Of a DNA stretch of 64,000 bases, positions 28,972-39,162 are shown piece after piece. The notes beneath the pieces are model-generated. The model saw nothing but the letters and a program-made list of their open reading frames with translations. It was not told the DNA's origin and ran no database searches. Position 1 is the first letter of the stretch. Every line of letters starts with the position of its first letter. The position numbers and the translations under genes are program-made. The DNA comes from Nostoc sp. FACHB-892. GTDB lineage: Bacteria > Cyanobacteriota > Cyanobacteriia > Cyanobacteriales > Nostocaceae. Location of the stretch: the NCBI RefSeq assembly GCF_014698795.1, contig NZ_JACJTR010000012.1, forward strand, positions 62,001 to 126,000, read 5' to 3'.

Positions 28972-30294
28972 TTAGAGAAAGAAAATCCGGGCGATGCTAA
29001 AGATGGCAACGCTAAGGATAGCACTCACGGGGATTGTAATTAGCCATGCGGCGGCAATGCCTTGTAGTGTTTTAAACTTAATCGACTTGATATTTTGCAC
29101 TAATCCAATACCTACAACACCGCCGACAAGAGCGTGGGAGGTGGAGGCTGGTAAACCTAGCCGGGAAGCAATGAGGATAGTGGTAGCAGTAGCAAGTTCG
29201 GCACAAAATCCACTACTAGGTTGCAAGGCAATAATATTTTCGCCAATAGTGGTGATGACTTTTTTACCCCAGACAGCTAAACCACCAACAATACCAGCAC
29301 CACCAAGGATTAAAATCCAAATGGGGATGGTGATACCATCTGTAGGTACGCTACCAGTGCGATTGATGTAGACGATCGCAGCTAAAGGAGCGATCGCATT
29401 TCCTACATCATTAGAACCGTGAGCAAAGGCTACAAAGCAAGCACTCAGTAATTGGAATCGGGCGAATAATCTTTCTACGGGATTAGAAATTGGGGATTGG
29501 ATAGACTCTTCTGTTTTCCCTAAATCTCCCAATTGTCGCCAACTAATGATTGTCAGTCCAACTGCTGCTACTGCACCGGTTAACAGCGGTATGTCGTAAG
29601 CAGGGATTGTAAAACCAATTTGCTCAATTACAAAATTGGTTAGCGGTTGAGTCAGCGATGGTAATACAATTACGCCGAATATCCCTAGCAGCGCAGCACT
29701 CAACCAGGGAATCCATTCTTGTAACTGCACTGCTTGATTGGGTTGATCCAAAATCCAGTGCTTGATTTGACTGTAAAATAAAGCAGCGATCGCACCACTA
29801 ATTAATGGCGTTAAAACCCAGCCAATGGTGATCAAGCCAATTGATGACCAATCAATTGCACCTACTCCCAAAGCTACCCAACTAAATCCAGCGATCGCAC
29901 CAACAACCGCATGAGAAGATGAGACTGGTAAACCTCGTGATGTAGCAATTTGTAACCACACACCACAGGATATTAGTACCGTTATCATCCCAGTAACAAA
30001 TATTTGGGGTGTAGCAGCGAACAAGGCAGGATTAGCAATTTTCGTTGCGAGAGTTTCCGTTACCTCATGTCCAAACAACACAGCACCCGTAAACTCTAAA
30101 ACCCCAGCAATTATCAGTGCTTGTTTGAGGGTAACAGCCTTGGAACCTACAGAGGTTCCCATCGCGTTAGCGACATCATTTGCTCCGAGATTCCAGGCGA
30201 CGTAGAAAGCTAGTAGAGCAACTGCAACTAGGGTAATAAGCATTTTTTTGAGGCTAGCAAGGATATCAGGGAGCAGAGGGAGATCACAATTCAA
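28972..30294 (-). CDS. PiT-family inorganic phosphate permease
   Basis: This inner-membrane, ion-coupled phosphate symporter is 440 aa. The two inverted PiT signatures are present: GANDVANAMGTSVGSKAVTL near residue 38 and HGSNDVGNAIAPLAAIV near 290. About ten transmembrane helices and a central hydrophilic loop (about 250-270) complete the fold. The start is uncertain: the longest frame begins TTG at 30294, while ATG at 30243 (MLITLVAVALL) begins just before the first helix; neither has a good Shine-Dalgarno sequence. No pho-box was recognised. Confidence 0.93.
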   Translation of the reverse strand: MNCDLPLLPDILASLKKMLITLVAVALLAFYVAWNLGANDVANAMGTSVGSKAVTLKQALIIAGVLEFTGAVLFGHEVTETLATKIANPALFAATPQIFVTGMITVLISCGVWLQIATSRGLPVSSSHAVVGAIAGFSWVALGVGAIDWSSIGLITIGWVLTPLISGAIAALFYSQIKHWILDQPNQAVQLQEWIPWLSAALLGIFGVIVLPSLTQPLTNFVIEQIGFTIPAYDIPLLTGAVAAVGLTIISWRQLGDLGKTEESIQSPISNPVERLFARFQLLSACFVAFAHGSNDVGNAIAPLAAIVYINRTGSVPTDGITIPIWILILGGAGIVGGLAVWGKKVITTIGENIIALQPSSGFCAELATATTILIASRLGLPASTSHALVGGVVGIGLVQNIKSIKFKTLQGIAAAWLITIPVSAILSVAIFSIARIFFL

Positions 30295-30322
30295 AATTGA
30301 AGAGATCCCCCTGCTCTTTCTT

Positions 30323-31369
30323 TTAGGGATAAATTAAGATTTTATAAGTATCCGGTGTAGGTGCGATCGCAACTTCCACAGCTGCTGATAAATCTTTTAA
30401 TGGATAGCGATCGCTAATCAATGCTTGCACGTCAATTTGCTGATTAAATACAATATCAGTTGATAAACTCTGAAGTCGATAAGATGAACTGTAGCTGCCT
30501 ATTAAGTCAATTTCCCGACGATAGAGGATATTGGGATTAATCGGAATTTCCACCTCATCAGGGAATTCGGCAAAAAACAAGATTTTCCCACCTTTGCGGG
30601 TACAGTCAAGTGCTTGAAAGAAAGCTTTCTCGCTAGGTACAGCTAGTAAGCTAACATCAACACCCAGTCCACCAGTTAGGGCATGGATTTTTGCTGTTAA
30701 ATCGGGATCACGGGCATCAAAAGCCGCCTCTGCGCCGACACTCAAGGCTTTTTCAATTCTAGAGGGTAGTAAATCGGTAGCGATCGCTTTTGCTCCGAAA
30801 TACTTCACTAACATGATAAACATTAACCCAATTGGCCCAGCACCAGTAACTAATACAGTTTGTCCTGGCGCAATTTGGGCTTTTTTCACTGCCTTCAAAC
30901 AGCAGTTAGTCGGTTCTACAAAACTCGCTTCTTCAAAACTGATATTATCAGGGATGGGAATTAGCCCGCCGTTTTGGACAATATGTCCGGGAACTTTGAC
31001 ATAATCAGCAAAACCGCCACCACTGGCGTTAAAGCCTGCGGTTGTGGAGATGTTTTTGTAAACATCACACATAGAGAAATTATCATTTAGGCAGTAAGCG
31101 CAACGCATACAGGGGATGTGGTGCATCACCGCTACTCGTTGTCCTACTTGCCAACCTTTAACATCATTGCCTAATGCTGCGATCGTGCCGGCAGTTTCAT
31201 GTCCAAAAATGCGCGGTGGTTCATACAATGGATAACGAATTTTTTTAATATCTGACTGACATAACCCCACAACCTGCACCTGTACCAGTACTTCATCTGG
31301 TTCTAAGGTTGGAACTGGGATATCTTCGTAAGAAAGTTGATTAACGCCTCTAAATACCTGTGCTTTCAC
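30323..31369 (-). CDS. Zinc-dependent alcohol dehydrogenase-family protein (MDR superfamily)
   Basis: This 348-residue medium-chain dehydrogenase has the catalytic zinc ligands GLCQSD (Cys near 38) and GHETAG (His near 58). Four structural-zinc Cys lie in CMRCAYCLNDNFSMC, and the Rossmann motif TGAGPIGLMFIML near residue 170. The family includes threonine, sorbitol and related sugar-alcohol dehydrogenases; the substrate cannot be assigned. It starts MKAQVFRGVNQLSYED at 31369. It is 28 bases upstream of the PiT coding frame on the same strand, but a functional link is not evident. Confidence 0.9.
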   Translation of the reverse strand: MKAQVFRGVNQLSYEDIPVPTLEPDEVLVQVQVVGLCQSDIKKIRYPLYEPPRIFGHETAGTIAALGNDVKGWQVGQRVAVMHHIPCMRCAYCLNDNFSMCDVYKNISTTAGFNASGGGFADYVKVPGHIVQNGGLIPIPDNISFEEASFVEPTNCCLKAVKKAQIAPGQTVLVTGAGPIGLMFIMLVKYFGAKAIATDLLPSRIEKALSVGAEAAFDARDPDLTAKIHALTGGLGVDVSLLAVPSEKAFFQALDCTRKGGKILFFAEFPDEVEIPINPNILYRREIDLIGSYSSSYRLQSLSTDIVFNQQIDVQALISDRYPLKDLSAAVEVAIAPTPDTYKILIYP

Positions 31370-31462
31370 GTTGGTTTTTCCCGTTCAACGATACTAGATG
31401 TAACATTAGCAGTCAACGTTAAGCTATCAAATTTGTGATTTCTGTGTCTTAGCTTGTTCTAG

Positions 31463-31836
31463 TTATTTTTCTAAGCTTTGTTCAAATATTTGGAATGCCT
31501 TAATGTCCTCTGATAAAAGACTTCCCTGAATTTTCCCATTCTCAACTCGCAGGATTTCCCCTCGTTTGCCTTTAGGCGTAATTGTTAAAATTCCCGCTTT
31601 TTGCCAGAGTCGATACCGTTCACCCTCAAAGTATCGACGACCCTCTGGTGCTATTCTTGCAAACTTACCGATAATGTCTTACTTCTCTGTGGAGGAACTG
31701 CGGCTACTATCCAAGCGGATCTACCACTTCTTCTAAGATACAAAGGTGTGTTACCGCTTCCGTAACGCTGTATTATTTTTAAATATTTTCTCAAGATTTT
31801 TTCCGAGACGGTAGCAATGACTATTCGCCATGCCAC
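31463..31836 (-). pseudogene. Frameshifted remnant of a conserved hypothetical gene
   Basis: Two overlapping frames read as one protein if a single A is restored near 31677. The upstream frame ends GRSAWIVAAVPPQRSK, and the downstream frame resumes DIIGKFARIAPEGRRYFEGE. It continues through WQKAGILTITPKGKRGE to a stop at 31463-31465 after FEQSLEK. Restoring AGTAAAGAC in place of AGTAAGAC joins them cleanly. The 5' end overlaps the divergent GNAT gene, and the true start is unclear. The function is unknown. A sequencing error is the alternative to real decay. Confidence 0.6.
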
Positions 31837-32320
31837 TGAAACTGACTTGCCTGCAATTGTGGCAATTTATAATGCTGCAATTCCTAGCCGCATGGCAACT
31901 GCTGATTTAGAGCCAGTATCTGTGGAAAGTCGCCTTCCCTGGTTTAAGGGGCGATCGCCTTCACAACGCCCACTTTGGGTAATAGAAGTAGAAGGAGTAA
32001 TCGCTGGATGGCTTAGTTTCCAATCCTTTTATGGACGACCCGCCTATAGTTCTACTGCCGAAATTAGTATTTATATCGCCCCTCGCTTTCAACGGTGTGG
32101 TTTGGGGCGACAACTATTAGCACAAGCAATTAGCGAAAGCCCTAGTTTGGGTTTAAAGACCCTAGTATGCTTCATTTTTGCTCACAATCAACCCAGTTTA
32201 AAACTTTTTGAAGCATTTGGTTTTCAACATTGGGGACATTTACCTAAAGTTGCCGAAATTGACAGCATTGAATGCGATTTGACCATCATGGGACTCCGAA
32301 TTAGTCAACCTGTTGTTTGA
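31817..32320 (+). CDS. GNAT-family N-acetyltransferase (phosphinothricin/methionine-sulfoximine type)
   Basis: This 167-aa acetyltransferase starts MTIRHATETDLPAIVAIYNA, typical of the PAT/MnaT subgroup that acetylates phosphinothricin-like or methionine-derivative amino acids. The acetyl-CoA site lies around residues 90-110 (ISIYIAPRFQRCGLGRQLLA, an R/Q-x-x-G-x-G loop). Other conserved parts are IYNAAIPSR near the N-terminus and LVCFIFAHNQPSLKLFEAFGF. The natural substrate is unknown. It is convergent with dacB and overlaps the 5' end of the divergent pseudogene. Confidence 0.9.
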   Translation: MTIRHATETDLPAIVAIYNAAIPSRMATADLEPVSVESRLPWFKGRSPSQRPLWVIEVEGVIAGWLSFQSFYGRPAYSSTAEISIYIAPRFQRCGLGRQLLAQAISESPSLGLKTLVCFIFAHNQPSLKLFEAFGFQHWGHLPKVAEIDSIECDLTIMGLRISQPVV

Positions 32321-32336
32321 TTTGATGCCAATAGTA

Positions 32337-33803
32337 TTAACAAGGCTGTAATTGCGTTAATAACACAACAATTTCATCAATTGCCTGCCGCAAAACCGTT
32401 GCAGATTGTTCTGATTGATTGACGATAATACTAAAAACTAACGGCTCATATTTAGGCGCATTCATATATCCAGATAAAGAAACTACACCCGTTAACGTAC
32501 CTGTTTTTGCTTGCACAATGCCCTCAGCAGATGTGTCTTGAAAGCGGTTTTTCAAGGTTCCACTTTTACCCGCCACAGGTAAAGATGCGCGATACAGATA
32601 TGCTGTTGGTGTTCTTGCTATTCCTCGCAAAGTTTGGACAAAAGCTTCTGGTGTCACTAAGTTTCGACGTGATAAACCCGAACCATCCACTAAAATATAA
32701 TTTGCTGGGTCAACTCCCAATTGAGTTAAACTCGCTTTAACAACTTCCAAACCTAGATCAGCACTAGTTTGATTTTTCAGTCGGAGTTTTTTTACAGCTA
32801 ATGCTCTCAGCAGTGCCTCAGCATAAAGATTATTACTATTTAGATTCGTTTCTGCTAATAATTCCGCTAAAGGTGGCGACTCTACAAATGCCATTTCTTG
32901 TTGATTAACACCACCACTTATTACTAATGTTTGCCCCAAAAAAATTTTTTCTGTTGCCAAAGCACTACGGAAGCGCCGTAAGAAGTAATAATTAGGGTCA
33001 ACTACGGGCAAATCTATTAAAGACGGTTCAGAATTTGCTGTTAATTGTCCTTGAATCCGTAATACTGTTCCTGATAATTCGCGGGTAACATTAACATAGG
33101 TTGGTTGATTTTGTGCAACTGTTATAGACTGATTAATTATCCGCCACTGTCTCGCCTCGTTGATATCAGTCCACACTACTTGTAAAGATTTACCTACAGC
33201 CTGCGGTACAAGTTTTAAGCTAAAAATATTTTGATTTAGAATAAAGCTGCTGACTGGTGCGCCATAGTCTGACTGCACATCTTCCCATTGCCAGGTAGGA
33301 TTAACAATATCACCTTGAATATAACTATCATCAGCTATCAAATGCTGAATTTGGGTAATACCTTTCTGTTTTAACTGCTGTGCCAATGTTTGCAGTTGAG
33401 TATCACTTAAGCTGGGATCTCCCCTACCGACAACACGTAAAACACCATTACCATTCTGATAAATAGAAGTGCGAATCCGAAAATTAGCACCCAATTGCTG
33501 CAATGCTGCTGCTGTTGTCAGCAATTTGATGTTAGAAGCGGGAGTAAAATATTTTTGAGCATCCCGGCTGTAAAGAATTGGCCCCGTTGACAGGGGTTGC
33601 ACCAAAATTCCCCAGCGCACCCGACTGAATAATGGGCGATTGATTACAGCATCTATAGCTGTTCCCAGTTGGGTAGAGCAAATTGATTTTGTGGTAGTTG
33701 TTGGTACAACTGGGGTTTGTGCTTTAGCTGCTGGCTGGGTAACACCAACTTGAGTACCTAGAAACAGCAGCATCAAGCTAAGAGAGATTTTCCTGGTCAT
33801 CAC
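32337..33803 (-). CDS. dacB: D-alanyl-D-alanine carboxypeptidase/endopeptidase (PBP4, DacB family)
   Basis: This is a periplasmic peptidoglycan hydrolase of peptidase family S13 that trims or opens peptide cross-links. The 488-aa protein has an N-terminal signal peptide (residues 1-29, through VGVTQPAAKAQ). The catalytic Ser is in the SxxK motif SNIKLL near residue 82, the SxN-type motif in NLNSNNLYAEALL, and the KTG motif in VQAKTGTL near the C-terminus. A long insert domain between the first two motifs is characteristic of PBP4. The stop lies just past the convergent GNAT gene. Confidence 0.94.
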   Translation of the reverse strand: MMTRKISLSLMLLFLGTQVGVTQPAAKAQTPVVPTTTTKSICSTQLGTAIDAVINRPLFSRVRWGILVQPLSTGPILYSRDAQKYFTPASNIKLLTTAAALQQLGANFRIRTSIYQNGNGVLRVVGRGDPSLSDTQLQTLAQQLKQKGITQIQHLIADDSYIQGDIVNPTWQWEDVQSDYGAPVSSFILNQNIFSLKLVPQAVGKSLQVVWTDINEARQWRIINQSITVAQNQPTYVNVTRELSGTVLRIQGQLTANSEPSLIDLPVVDPNYYFLRRFRSALATEKIFLGQTLVISGGVNQQEMAFVESPPLAELLAETNLNSNNLYAEALLRALAVKKLRLKNQTSADLGLEVVKASLTQLGVDPANYILVDGSGLSRRNLVTPEAFVQTLRGIARTPTAYLYRASLPVAGKSGTLKNRFQDTSAEGIVQAKTGTLTGVVSLSGYMNAPKYEPLVFSIIVNQSEQSATVLRQAIDEIVVLLTQLQPC

Positions 33804-33873
33804 ATAGTTCGTAAAACTACTTGATGATAATACCTTGGTGTGGCATTTTTTACGTCAATTCAAGAAGAGGAAA

Positions 33874-34344
33874 TTAACACTCTTCTTCCTCTTCCTCTTC
33901 TTCCTCCGCCCCGAATAGTTCGTCTATAAGTTCTTGTGCTCGTTCGTCTGAAATCTTTAAGGCTTCTTGAAGCTCAGAGATATAATCTTGTTCAGCTTCA
34001 GGTACTTCCTCATCAATCCCCACAACTAAAATAGCTGTGATGTATGCAGCTTCACGATAACCTTTATTTGGTAAGGATGCGATCGCCTGTTCGATTAGAA
34101 CTTCAGGTTCTTCTTCTTCTAGTAAGCTGACAACTTTTTGGGTCAACTCTTCAAAGTCTTCATCAGAGTAATCTTCAAATTGGGAAACAGCACCCAACAT
34201 TTCACTCAACGCGTATTCTTCTTCTATGGTTATGCCTTCACCGTCAATAGCTGCGGAAAAGAGTCCAATAACTGCGATCGCAACTTCTGGTTCTAGAGCA
34301 ACTGAACTGGTGCTACGGCCTTTGGGCAACTTGCGTTTAGACAT
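33874..34344 (-). CDS. TerB-like tellurite-resistance-type helical protein
   Basis: The protein is 156 aa, very acidic, mostly helical and cytoplasmic. The central region (AVIGLFSAAIDGEGITIEEE, then KGYREAAYITAILVVGIDEE) repeats an acidic metal-site-like pattern, as in the TerB/DjlA-type fold. The tail is a run of Glu ending in Cys (EEEEEEEEC). TerB proteins bind metal and are linked to stress responses, but no other ter genes are near, so the role is open. ATG at 34344 is preceded by AAAGGATAATT, giving a good ribosome-binding site. Confidence 0.7.
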   Translation of the reverse strand: MSKRKLPKGRSTSSVALEPEVAIAVIGLFSAAIDGEGITIEEEYALSEMLGAVSQFEDYSDEDFEELTQKVVSLLEEEEPEVLIEQAIASLPNKGYREAAYITAILVVGIDEEVPEAEQDYISELQEALKISDERAQELIDELFGAEEEEEEEEEC

Positions 34345-34572
34345 AATTATCCTTTAAAAGTTACGTGATATTTCAGGAAGTCATATTTTGCGGTTTATAA
34401 TGCTTCCTAAATTTAGGATTCCCAAAAAAATGCAGAAAAACACAAATGCTCTTGTTTTTTAGTTTGAATATTTTTTTCACAAAAAACGCAGAGGACTGAT
34501 TTCTCCGCGTTTTTATTTACTTTTATAAACAAAAAGATGTACAACTTAGCGCCACATTTAAAGCATAAGTTG

Positions 34573-35499
34573 TTACCTCATTGAATAGTAATATTGTCTT
34601 CTTGAGGCAAACTGTTTATATCTAGCGTGTTGAAAAGCACGGATCATCGGTGCATTATTGATATCAGCATCAGTACGAATGCGTGCAGCACCGTTGGATT
34701 TGAGGGTCAGGGTTCCTTGATTTAACAAATCGTTGACGTAGCCTTTTCCTCGATGTTCTGGTATTACACCGATATACCCAATAGTTGCTCCACCATCATT
34801 CTCTATTGGCATAATCAAACCAACGAGAATTTCTTCATGAGTGTAAGCTAGTTGCCACCACGTCGGTTGATACTTAAAAGCTTTTAATAAATTGAAACGT
34901 TCTGTTGCCTCTTGCTGTGAACCCAGCCTCGCTTGATCGTGCAAGATTGAACTATCTAAAGTTTGCGACGATACTTGCGCGATCGCATTTATAAAAGCAT
35001 CCTCGCCGACTTTATCCAAAGAACGGAAGTTTAACCGATTTGATGGTAGTGTCTGAGTTTGAATATCTTTCCACTCAAAACGAATTGTTTCTCTTTTAAG
35101 CAAAAATCCGAAGTGTTCAAACACCTCAATTCGTTTCTGTAGTGATGTAAAGTCTGAGGATGGGCTATCGAGTTCATACTCTATGCTGTCGGTACTTTGA
35201 AAGTGCAGCTGTGCCAAGCTGTATTTTAAAAGATTAGTACCAACCTCAAGATAGTTCTCACTCCACGAGACTTCCAAAATATCAACAATGACAGGCTTTT
35301 CAAGTAATGGTAATGACCAGTAAACGATGCGTCCGATAAACTTTCCTGCTTCCTCGGCAACAAAACACCACTCAAGGCGGACATAGCCTAATGCCAACAT
35401 CTCTGTCAAATAACCGAGAAAATGCTTGTTTTGCTCAAAGCAATCGCTAAAATTAGCGAAAGTTCTCAGATCCTCGCGCCTAATAGGGCGAATAACCAT
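34573..35499 (-). CDS. GNAT-family acetyltransferase, double-domain type
   Basis: The protein is 308 aa. The N-terminal half (MVIRPIRREDLRTFANFSDC) and the C-terminal half each look like a GNAT fold. The acetyl-CoA loop is clear in the second (IGYIGVIPEHRGKGYVNDLL near residue 240). Family members of this layout act on small molecules or proteins; the substrate is unknown. ATG at 35499 lies 7-8 bases after AGGAG (GGAGATTCATC). Flanking gaps contain no repeats. It stands alone between the TerB-like gene and ilvB. Confidence 0.85.
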   Translation of the reverse strand: MVIRPIRREDLRTFANFSDCFEQNKHFLGYLTEMLALGYVRLEWCFVAEEAGKFIGRIVYWSLPLLEKPVIVDILEVSWSENYLEVGTNLLKYSLAQLHFQSTDSIEYELDSPSSDFTSLQKRIEVFEHFGFLLKRETIRFEWKDIQTQTLPSNRLNFRSLDKVGEDAFINAIAQVSSQTLDSSILHDQARLGSQQEATERFNLLKAFKYQPTWWQLAYTHEEILVGLIMPIENDGGATIGYIGVIPEHRGKGYVNDLLNQGTLTLKSNGAARIRTDADINNAPMIRAFQHARYKQFASRRQYYYSMR

Positions 35500-35687
35500 G
35501 ATGAATCTCCTAAGTATGTAGTGATAGTTACTTGCGGTTTAAAAGTCATCATAGGTATCACCCCCTGAATGCAAAATCTGCTTAGTGCCTAGTATTTTAT
35601 CAAAATACGCAAAATAAAGCGTGCAACTTATGATTTTGTTGCACGCTTAAAGTTACAAGTTTTGAATTAAGAAAACAACTCAAAATT

Positions 35688-37607
35688 CTACAACTTTGTC
35701 CCACACTCAGCACAGAAGTTGTGAGTAGGAGCATTTTTTGCATCGCAGTTACTACAATAAACTGGCTCTGCTGCTGCTTTCGGCGGTTGCTTCTGCAAAC
35801 CAACCATTTGAGCGTTGCTCTTGCCAGGAGCTACCATTGGATAGCAATTTTCGTCTCTGGTGACGTGGACATTCAAGATCACTGGGCCATTGTGTGCTAA
35901 CATTTCGGCGATCGCATCTTTCAATTCACTGCGATCGCTGATTATCATGCCTTTAATGCCATAAGCTTTTGCCAATAACTCTACGTCTGGCATCCCTACT
36001 TCCATATTTGAGCATGAGTAACGCTCACCATAGAAGGCTTGCTGCCACTGGCGCACCATCCCTTGCCAGCCGTTATTGATAATTATTGTCTTGACATTTA
36101 TCCCATACTGTGCTAAGGTCCCCAACTCTTGCAAACACATTTGGAAACTAGCATCGCCACTGATACAAATAACTTCTTCATCAGGAAACGCTACTTTAGC
36201 ACCCATTGCCGCAGGTAAGCCAAAACCCATCGTTCCTAAACCAGCACTAGAAATCCAGCGTCTTGGCCCGTTCTTGAGGAATTGTGCTGCCCACATTTGA
36301 TGTTGTCCCACATCTGTGGTGTAGAAAGCGTTGGGTGCTTGGCTATTGACTTCTACAATTACTTCTTGGGGTGAGATGCTGTCGGGATGATGCGGCACTA
36401 TTAGAGGATACTCATCGCGCCAACGGTTAACTAAATTTAACCACTCTTGGTTTTGATTAGGTGTAGCCTTAACGCCTGTTTCTTTGCAGCGACGCAACAA
36501 GTCTACTAACACGTTCCGCACATCGCCGACAATGGGCACTTCGGGAATGCGGTTTTTGCCGACTTCTGCGGGATCGATGTCGATATGGATTACTTTAGCG
36601 CGAGAGGCGAATTCGTCTAACTTGCCTGTAACGCGATCATCAAATCTAGCGCCAACGCAAATTAGCAAGTCACAATCACTAACGGCAAAGTTAGCGTAAG
36701 CTGTGCCGTGCATTCCCAACATTCCCAAAGCTAGGGGATGATGTTCGTCAAATGCACCGATCCCCATTAAGGTTGTGGTGACAGGGATATTGAATAATTC
36801 AGCTAGTTCTTTGATTTCTTCATGAGCGCTAGCTGCGATCGCACCACCACCGACATACAGTAGAGGACGACGGCTTTCAGTAATTAACTGGATCGCGGCA
36901 TGAATTTGGCGAGGATTTCCCTTTACGGTGGGACGATAACCGCGTAATTTTGCCGAACCTGGTTTCACAGGTACATAGTCAAATTCTTCTAAAGCTACAT
37001 CTTTGGGGACATCAATCAAAACTGGCCCCGGACGCCCACTGCTAGCTATGTGGAAAGCTTCGGCGACAATTCGCGCCATATCTTTGGCATCACGCACTAC
37101 ATAGGAGTGCTTCACAATTGGTAGTGTAATCCCGTAAATATCGGTTTCCTGAAAGGCATCTGTGCCAATCGATGGACGTGCTACCTGTCCGGTGACTACA
37201 ATCATGGGGATTGAATCCATGTAGGCAGTGGCGATCCCTGTCACCAAGTTAGTTGCTCCTGGACCAGATGTACCAAAGCATACTCCTACTTTGCCTGTGG
37301 CACGAGCGTAACCATCAGCCGCGTGGGCTGCGCCTTGTTCGTGTCTCACGAGAATGTGCTTCATAGCACCAGTTGCTTCCACCTTATACAGGTCGTCGTA
37401 AATTGGTAGAATTGCCCCACCAGGGTAACCAAAAATATAATCTACGCCGTGGCGACGAAGGCTGTCAAGCAGAGCAAAACCGCCAGATGCACGTTTGGGC
37501 ACGACTGGTTGGCTAGAAATACGAGACTCATTGTGATTCTCGGTTTGTGGGAGACTGATTTGGGATAGCGATTCTCTTGCGGAGACACTTTGTGAACGCA
37601 CGGTCAA
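35688..37607 (-). CDS. ilvB: Acetolactate synthase large subunit with C-terminal zinc ribbon
   Basis: This ThDP-dependent enzyme makes acetolactate or acetohydroxybutyrate for branched-chain amino acids. The catalytic Glu sits in [15 protein letters not shown] near residue 82. The ThDP-Mg motif is [19 protein letters not shown], and FAD/pyrimidine-domain stretches are present. The canonical protein ends near residue 605. The extra 30 residues hold two CxxC pairs ([20 protein letters not shown]), a small zinc ribbon. The N-terminal 35 residues are low-complexity. It is 639 aa in total; start near 37607 is uncertain. The regulatory small subunit (ilvN) is not adjacent. Confidence 0.95.
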   Translation of the reverse strand: MTVRSQSVSARESLSQISLPQTENHNESRISSQPVVPKRASGGFALLDSLRRHGVDYIFGYPGGAILPIYDDLYKVEATGAMKHILVRHEQGAAHAADGYARATGKVGVCFGTSGPGATNLVTGIATAYMDSIPMIVVTGQVARPSIGTDAFQETDIYGITLPIVKHSYVVRDAKDMARIVAEAFHIASSGRPGPVLIDVPKDVALEEFDYVPVKPGSAKLRGYRPTVKGNPRQIHAAIQLITESRRPLLYVGGGAIAASAHEEIKELAELFNIPVTTTLMGIGAFDEHHPLALGMLGMHGTAYANFAVSDCDLLICVGARFDDRVTGKLDEFASRAKVIHIDIDPAEVGKNRIPEVPIVGDVRNVLVDLLRRCKETGVKATPNQNQEWLNLVNRWRDEYPLIVPHHPDSISPQEVIVEVNSQAPNAFYTTDVGQHQMWAAQFLKNGPRRWISSAGLGTMGFGLPAAMGAKVAFPDEEVICISGDASFQMCLQELGTLAQYGINVKTIIINNGWQGMVRQWQQAFYGERYSCSNMEVGMPDVELLAKAYGIKGMIISDRSELKDAIAEMLAHNGPVILNVHVTRDENCYPMVAPGKSNAQMVGLQKQPPKAAAEPVYCSNCDAKNAPTHNFCAECGTKL

Positions 37608-37734
37608 ACCTCAGACTATAGCTTAAGTTAATGCTGAAATTCTGTATTTAAGATTTCATTTTAATTGAAAACTTCAATCAAAATCTTATTAATTCTTATA
37701 TTAAATATAAAGCTAGACTATTAGCCTACATTAA

Positions 37735-38997
37735 TTAAATTACGTCTTGCAAGACATTGCGAGTATTTTTCCAAGCCCAAACACCGACAACTACCACAAC
37801 AATACTCATTGTTACAAGCACAGTTCGCAAGCCGAGAACATCAGTTAATGGCCCAGTAATCGCCAGAGGTAAGGCCAGAGCAAGGTTGACGGCATGATTT
37901 TGAAAGCCAAACACTTTACCGTGCATGGTAGATGGTGTTTGCTGTTGAATTAAAGTTTGCATGGGTACGCCAATTAGGGAAGCACCTATACCCAAAACTC
38001 CACAGAGTCCTAGTGCCAGTAATAAGTTGTGCGTAAAAGTAAACACCCCTAAAACTAATGCGATCATCAAAAATCCAATTAAAGGTAAAGGTTTGTGATG
38101 CAATTTATCACCCCAGTGACCTAAAATCGCTGCGCCAAATACCATACCTACGCCTGCTGCTGCCAAGAAAAAGCCAAACTGTTTTTCTTTTAAGCCAAAT
38201 TCCTCGGCTAGTTGAATTGTCAGCACCGTTAAGGCTGCAAACACACAATATAAGGTTGTCAGTTGCAGCATGGCATTCAAGATCAAACGGTTTTTCTTGA
38301 GATAGCGCAGACTCGCGGTGAATTCGGCCCAAGGGTGATTTGATGCCCTATCTTCCCCTTGAGGGTTGTGTTCTTTAAATTTAATTGGCTGCATGATCCC
38401 AGCCGATAATATGTATAATCCACCAACTATAGCCTCTTGACCGTATTCTGCTCCTATCAAGTCTTTCGCCAAACTCAAAATCGGCTCTCCTATAGCAAAG
38501 CCAACAATTAAAGCTGCCATCATCGTGCTGCTAAACAGCGCATTGGCTGCTAACAAATTCTCTCGCTTCACCAATAAGGGAATGGCTGCTTGTTCAGCTG
38601 GTGCAAAAAACTGCGTCACTGAGGAAATAGCAAAAGTCAAGATTAACAGAATTAGGAACTCCTTTGGCAAAAAGGGAAGGCACAGGGTTAACAGCCCACG
38701 CACGACATCTGAGCCGACCATAATCAGCTTTTTTGGCAAACGGTCAACAAAGATACCACCAGCAGAGCCGAACAAAATTGCTGGTATTGTAAACGAGAGC
38801 ATCAAGGTTGAATACATCGAGTTTTGTGCCAACCCAGGAAGTGGTGAGTAGTTCTCCAGTAAAGCAATCATCAAAACGAAGAAGACTTTATCTGCTAACT
38901 GGGACACCAGTTGCCCAGTCCACAAAAGCATAAAACCACGGTTTTTTAGCAGTGCGCTAAACCCGTTATTAACAGCAGCCGGTTCAGTTGGAAACAT
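37735..38997 (-). CDS. Major facilitator superfamily transporter
   Basis: This 420-aa inner-membrane transporter has about 12 helices. The MFS loop motif between helices 2 and 3 reads GGIFVDRLPKKLIMVGSDVV, and the cognate in the second half reads LGHWGDKLHHKPLPLIGF. The sequence fits the MFS_3 / macrolide- or enterobactin-exporter-like group (FMLLWTGQLVSQLADKVFF near the N-terminus). The substrate is unknown; drug or siderophore efflux is the usual role of relatives. ATG at 38997 gives MFPTEPAAVNNGFSALLKNR. The upstream gap holds a dispersed repeat. Confidence 0.88.
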   Translation of the reverse strand: MFPTEPAAVNNGFSALLKNRGFMLLWTGQLVSQLADKVFFVLMIALLENYSPLPGLAQNSMYSTLMLSFTIPAILFGSAGGIFVDRLPKKLIMVGSDVVRGLLTLCLPFLPKEFLILLILTFAISSVTQFFAPAEQAAIPLLVKRENLLAANALFSSTMMAALIVGFAIGEPILSLAKDLIGAEYGQEAIVGGLYILSAGIMQPIKFKEHNPQGEDRASNHPWAEFTASLRYLKKNRLILNAMLQLTTLYCVFAALTVLTIQLAEEFGLKEKQFGFFLAAAGVGMVFGAAILGHWGDKLHHKPLPLIGFLMIALVLGVFTFTHNLLLALGLCGVLGIGASLIGVPMQTLIQQQTPSTMHGKVFGFQNHAVNLALALPLAITGPLTDVLGLRTVLVTMSIVVVVVGVWAWKNTRNVLQDVI

Positions 38998-39015
38998 TTA
39001 GACACTTTGGGTAGA

Positions 39016-39074
39016 TGGGGCATGGGGCCATGGGGCATGGGGCATAGGGTATGTGGCATTGGGCATTGGGCATA
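39016..39074. repeat. GGGGCATGGGGC-type tandem repeat
   Basis: Units of GGGGCATG and GGGCATTG occur in tandem upstream of the MFS gene. They are the same family as 4006-4038 and the in-gene insert at 63634-63783. Confidence 0.75.
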
Positions 39075-39162
39075 GTTTTTTTGGCTATTCCCTGTACTCT
39101 GTCACCTGTAAGCTTCTCCCTTCCCCACTCCTAACTCCTAACTCATAATTCTATTGTCCGGA

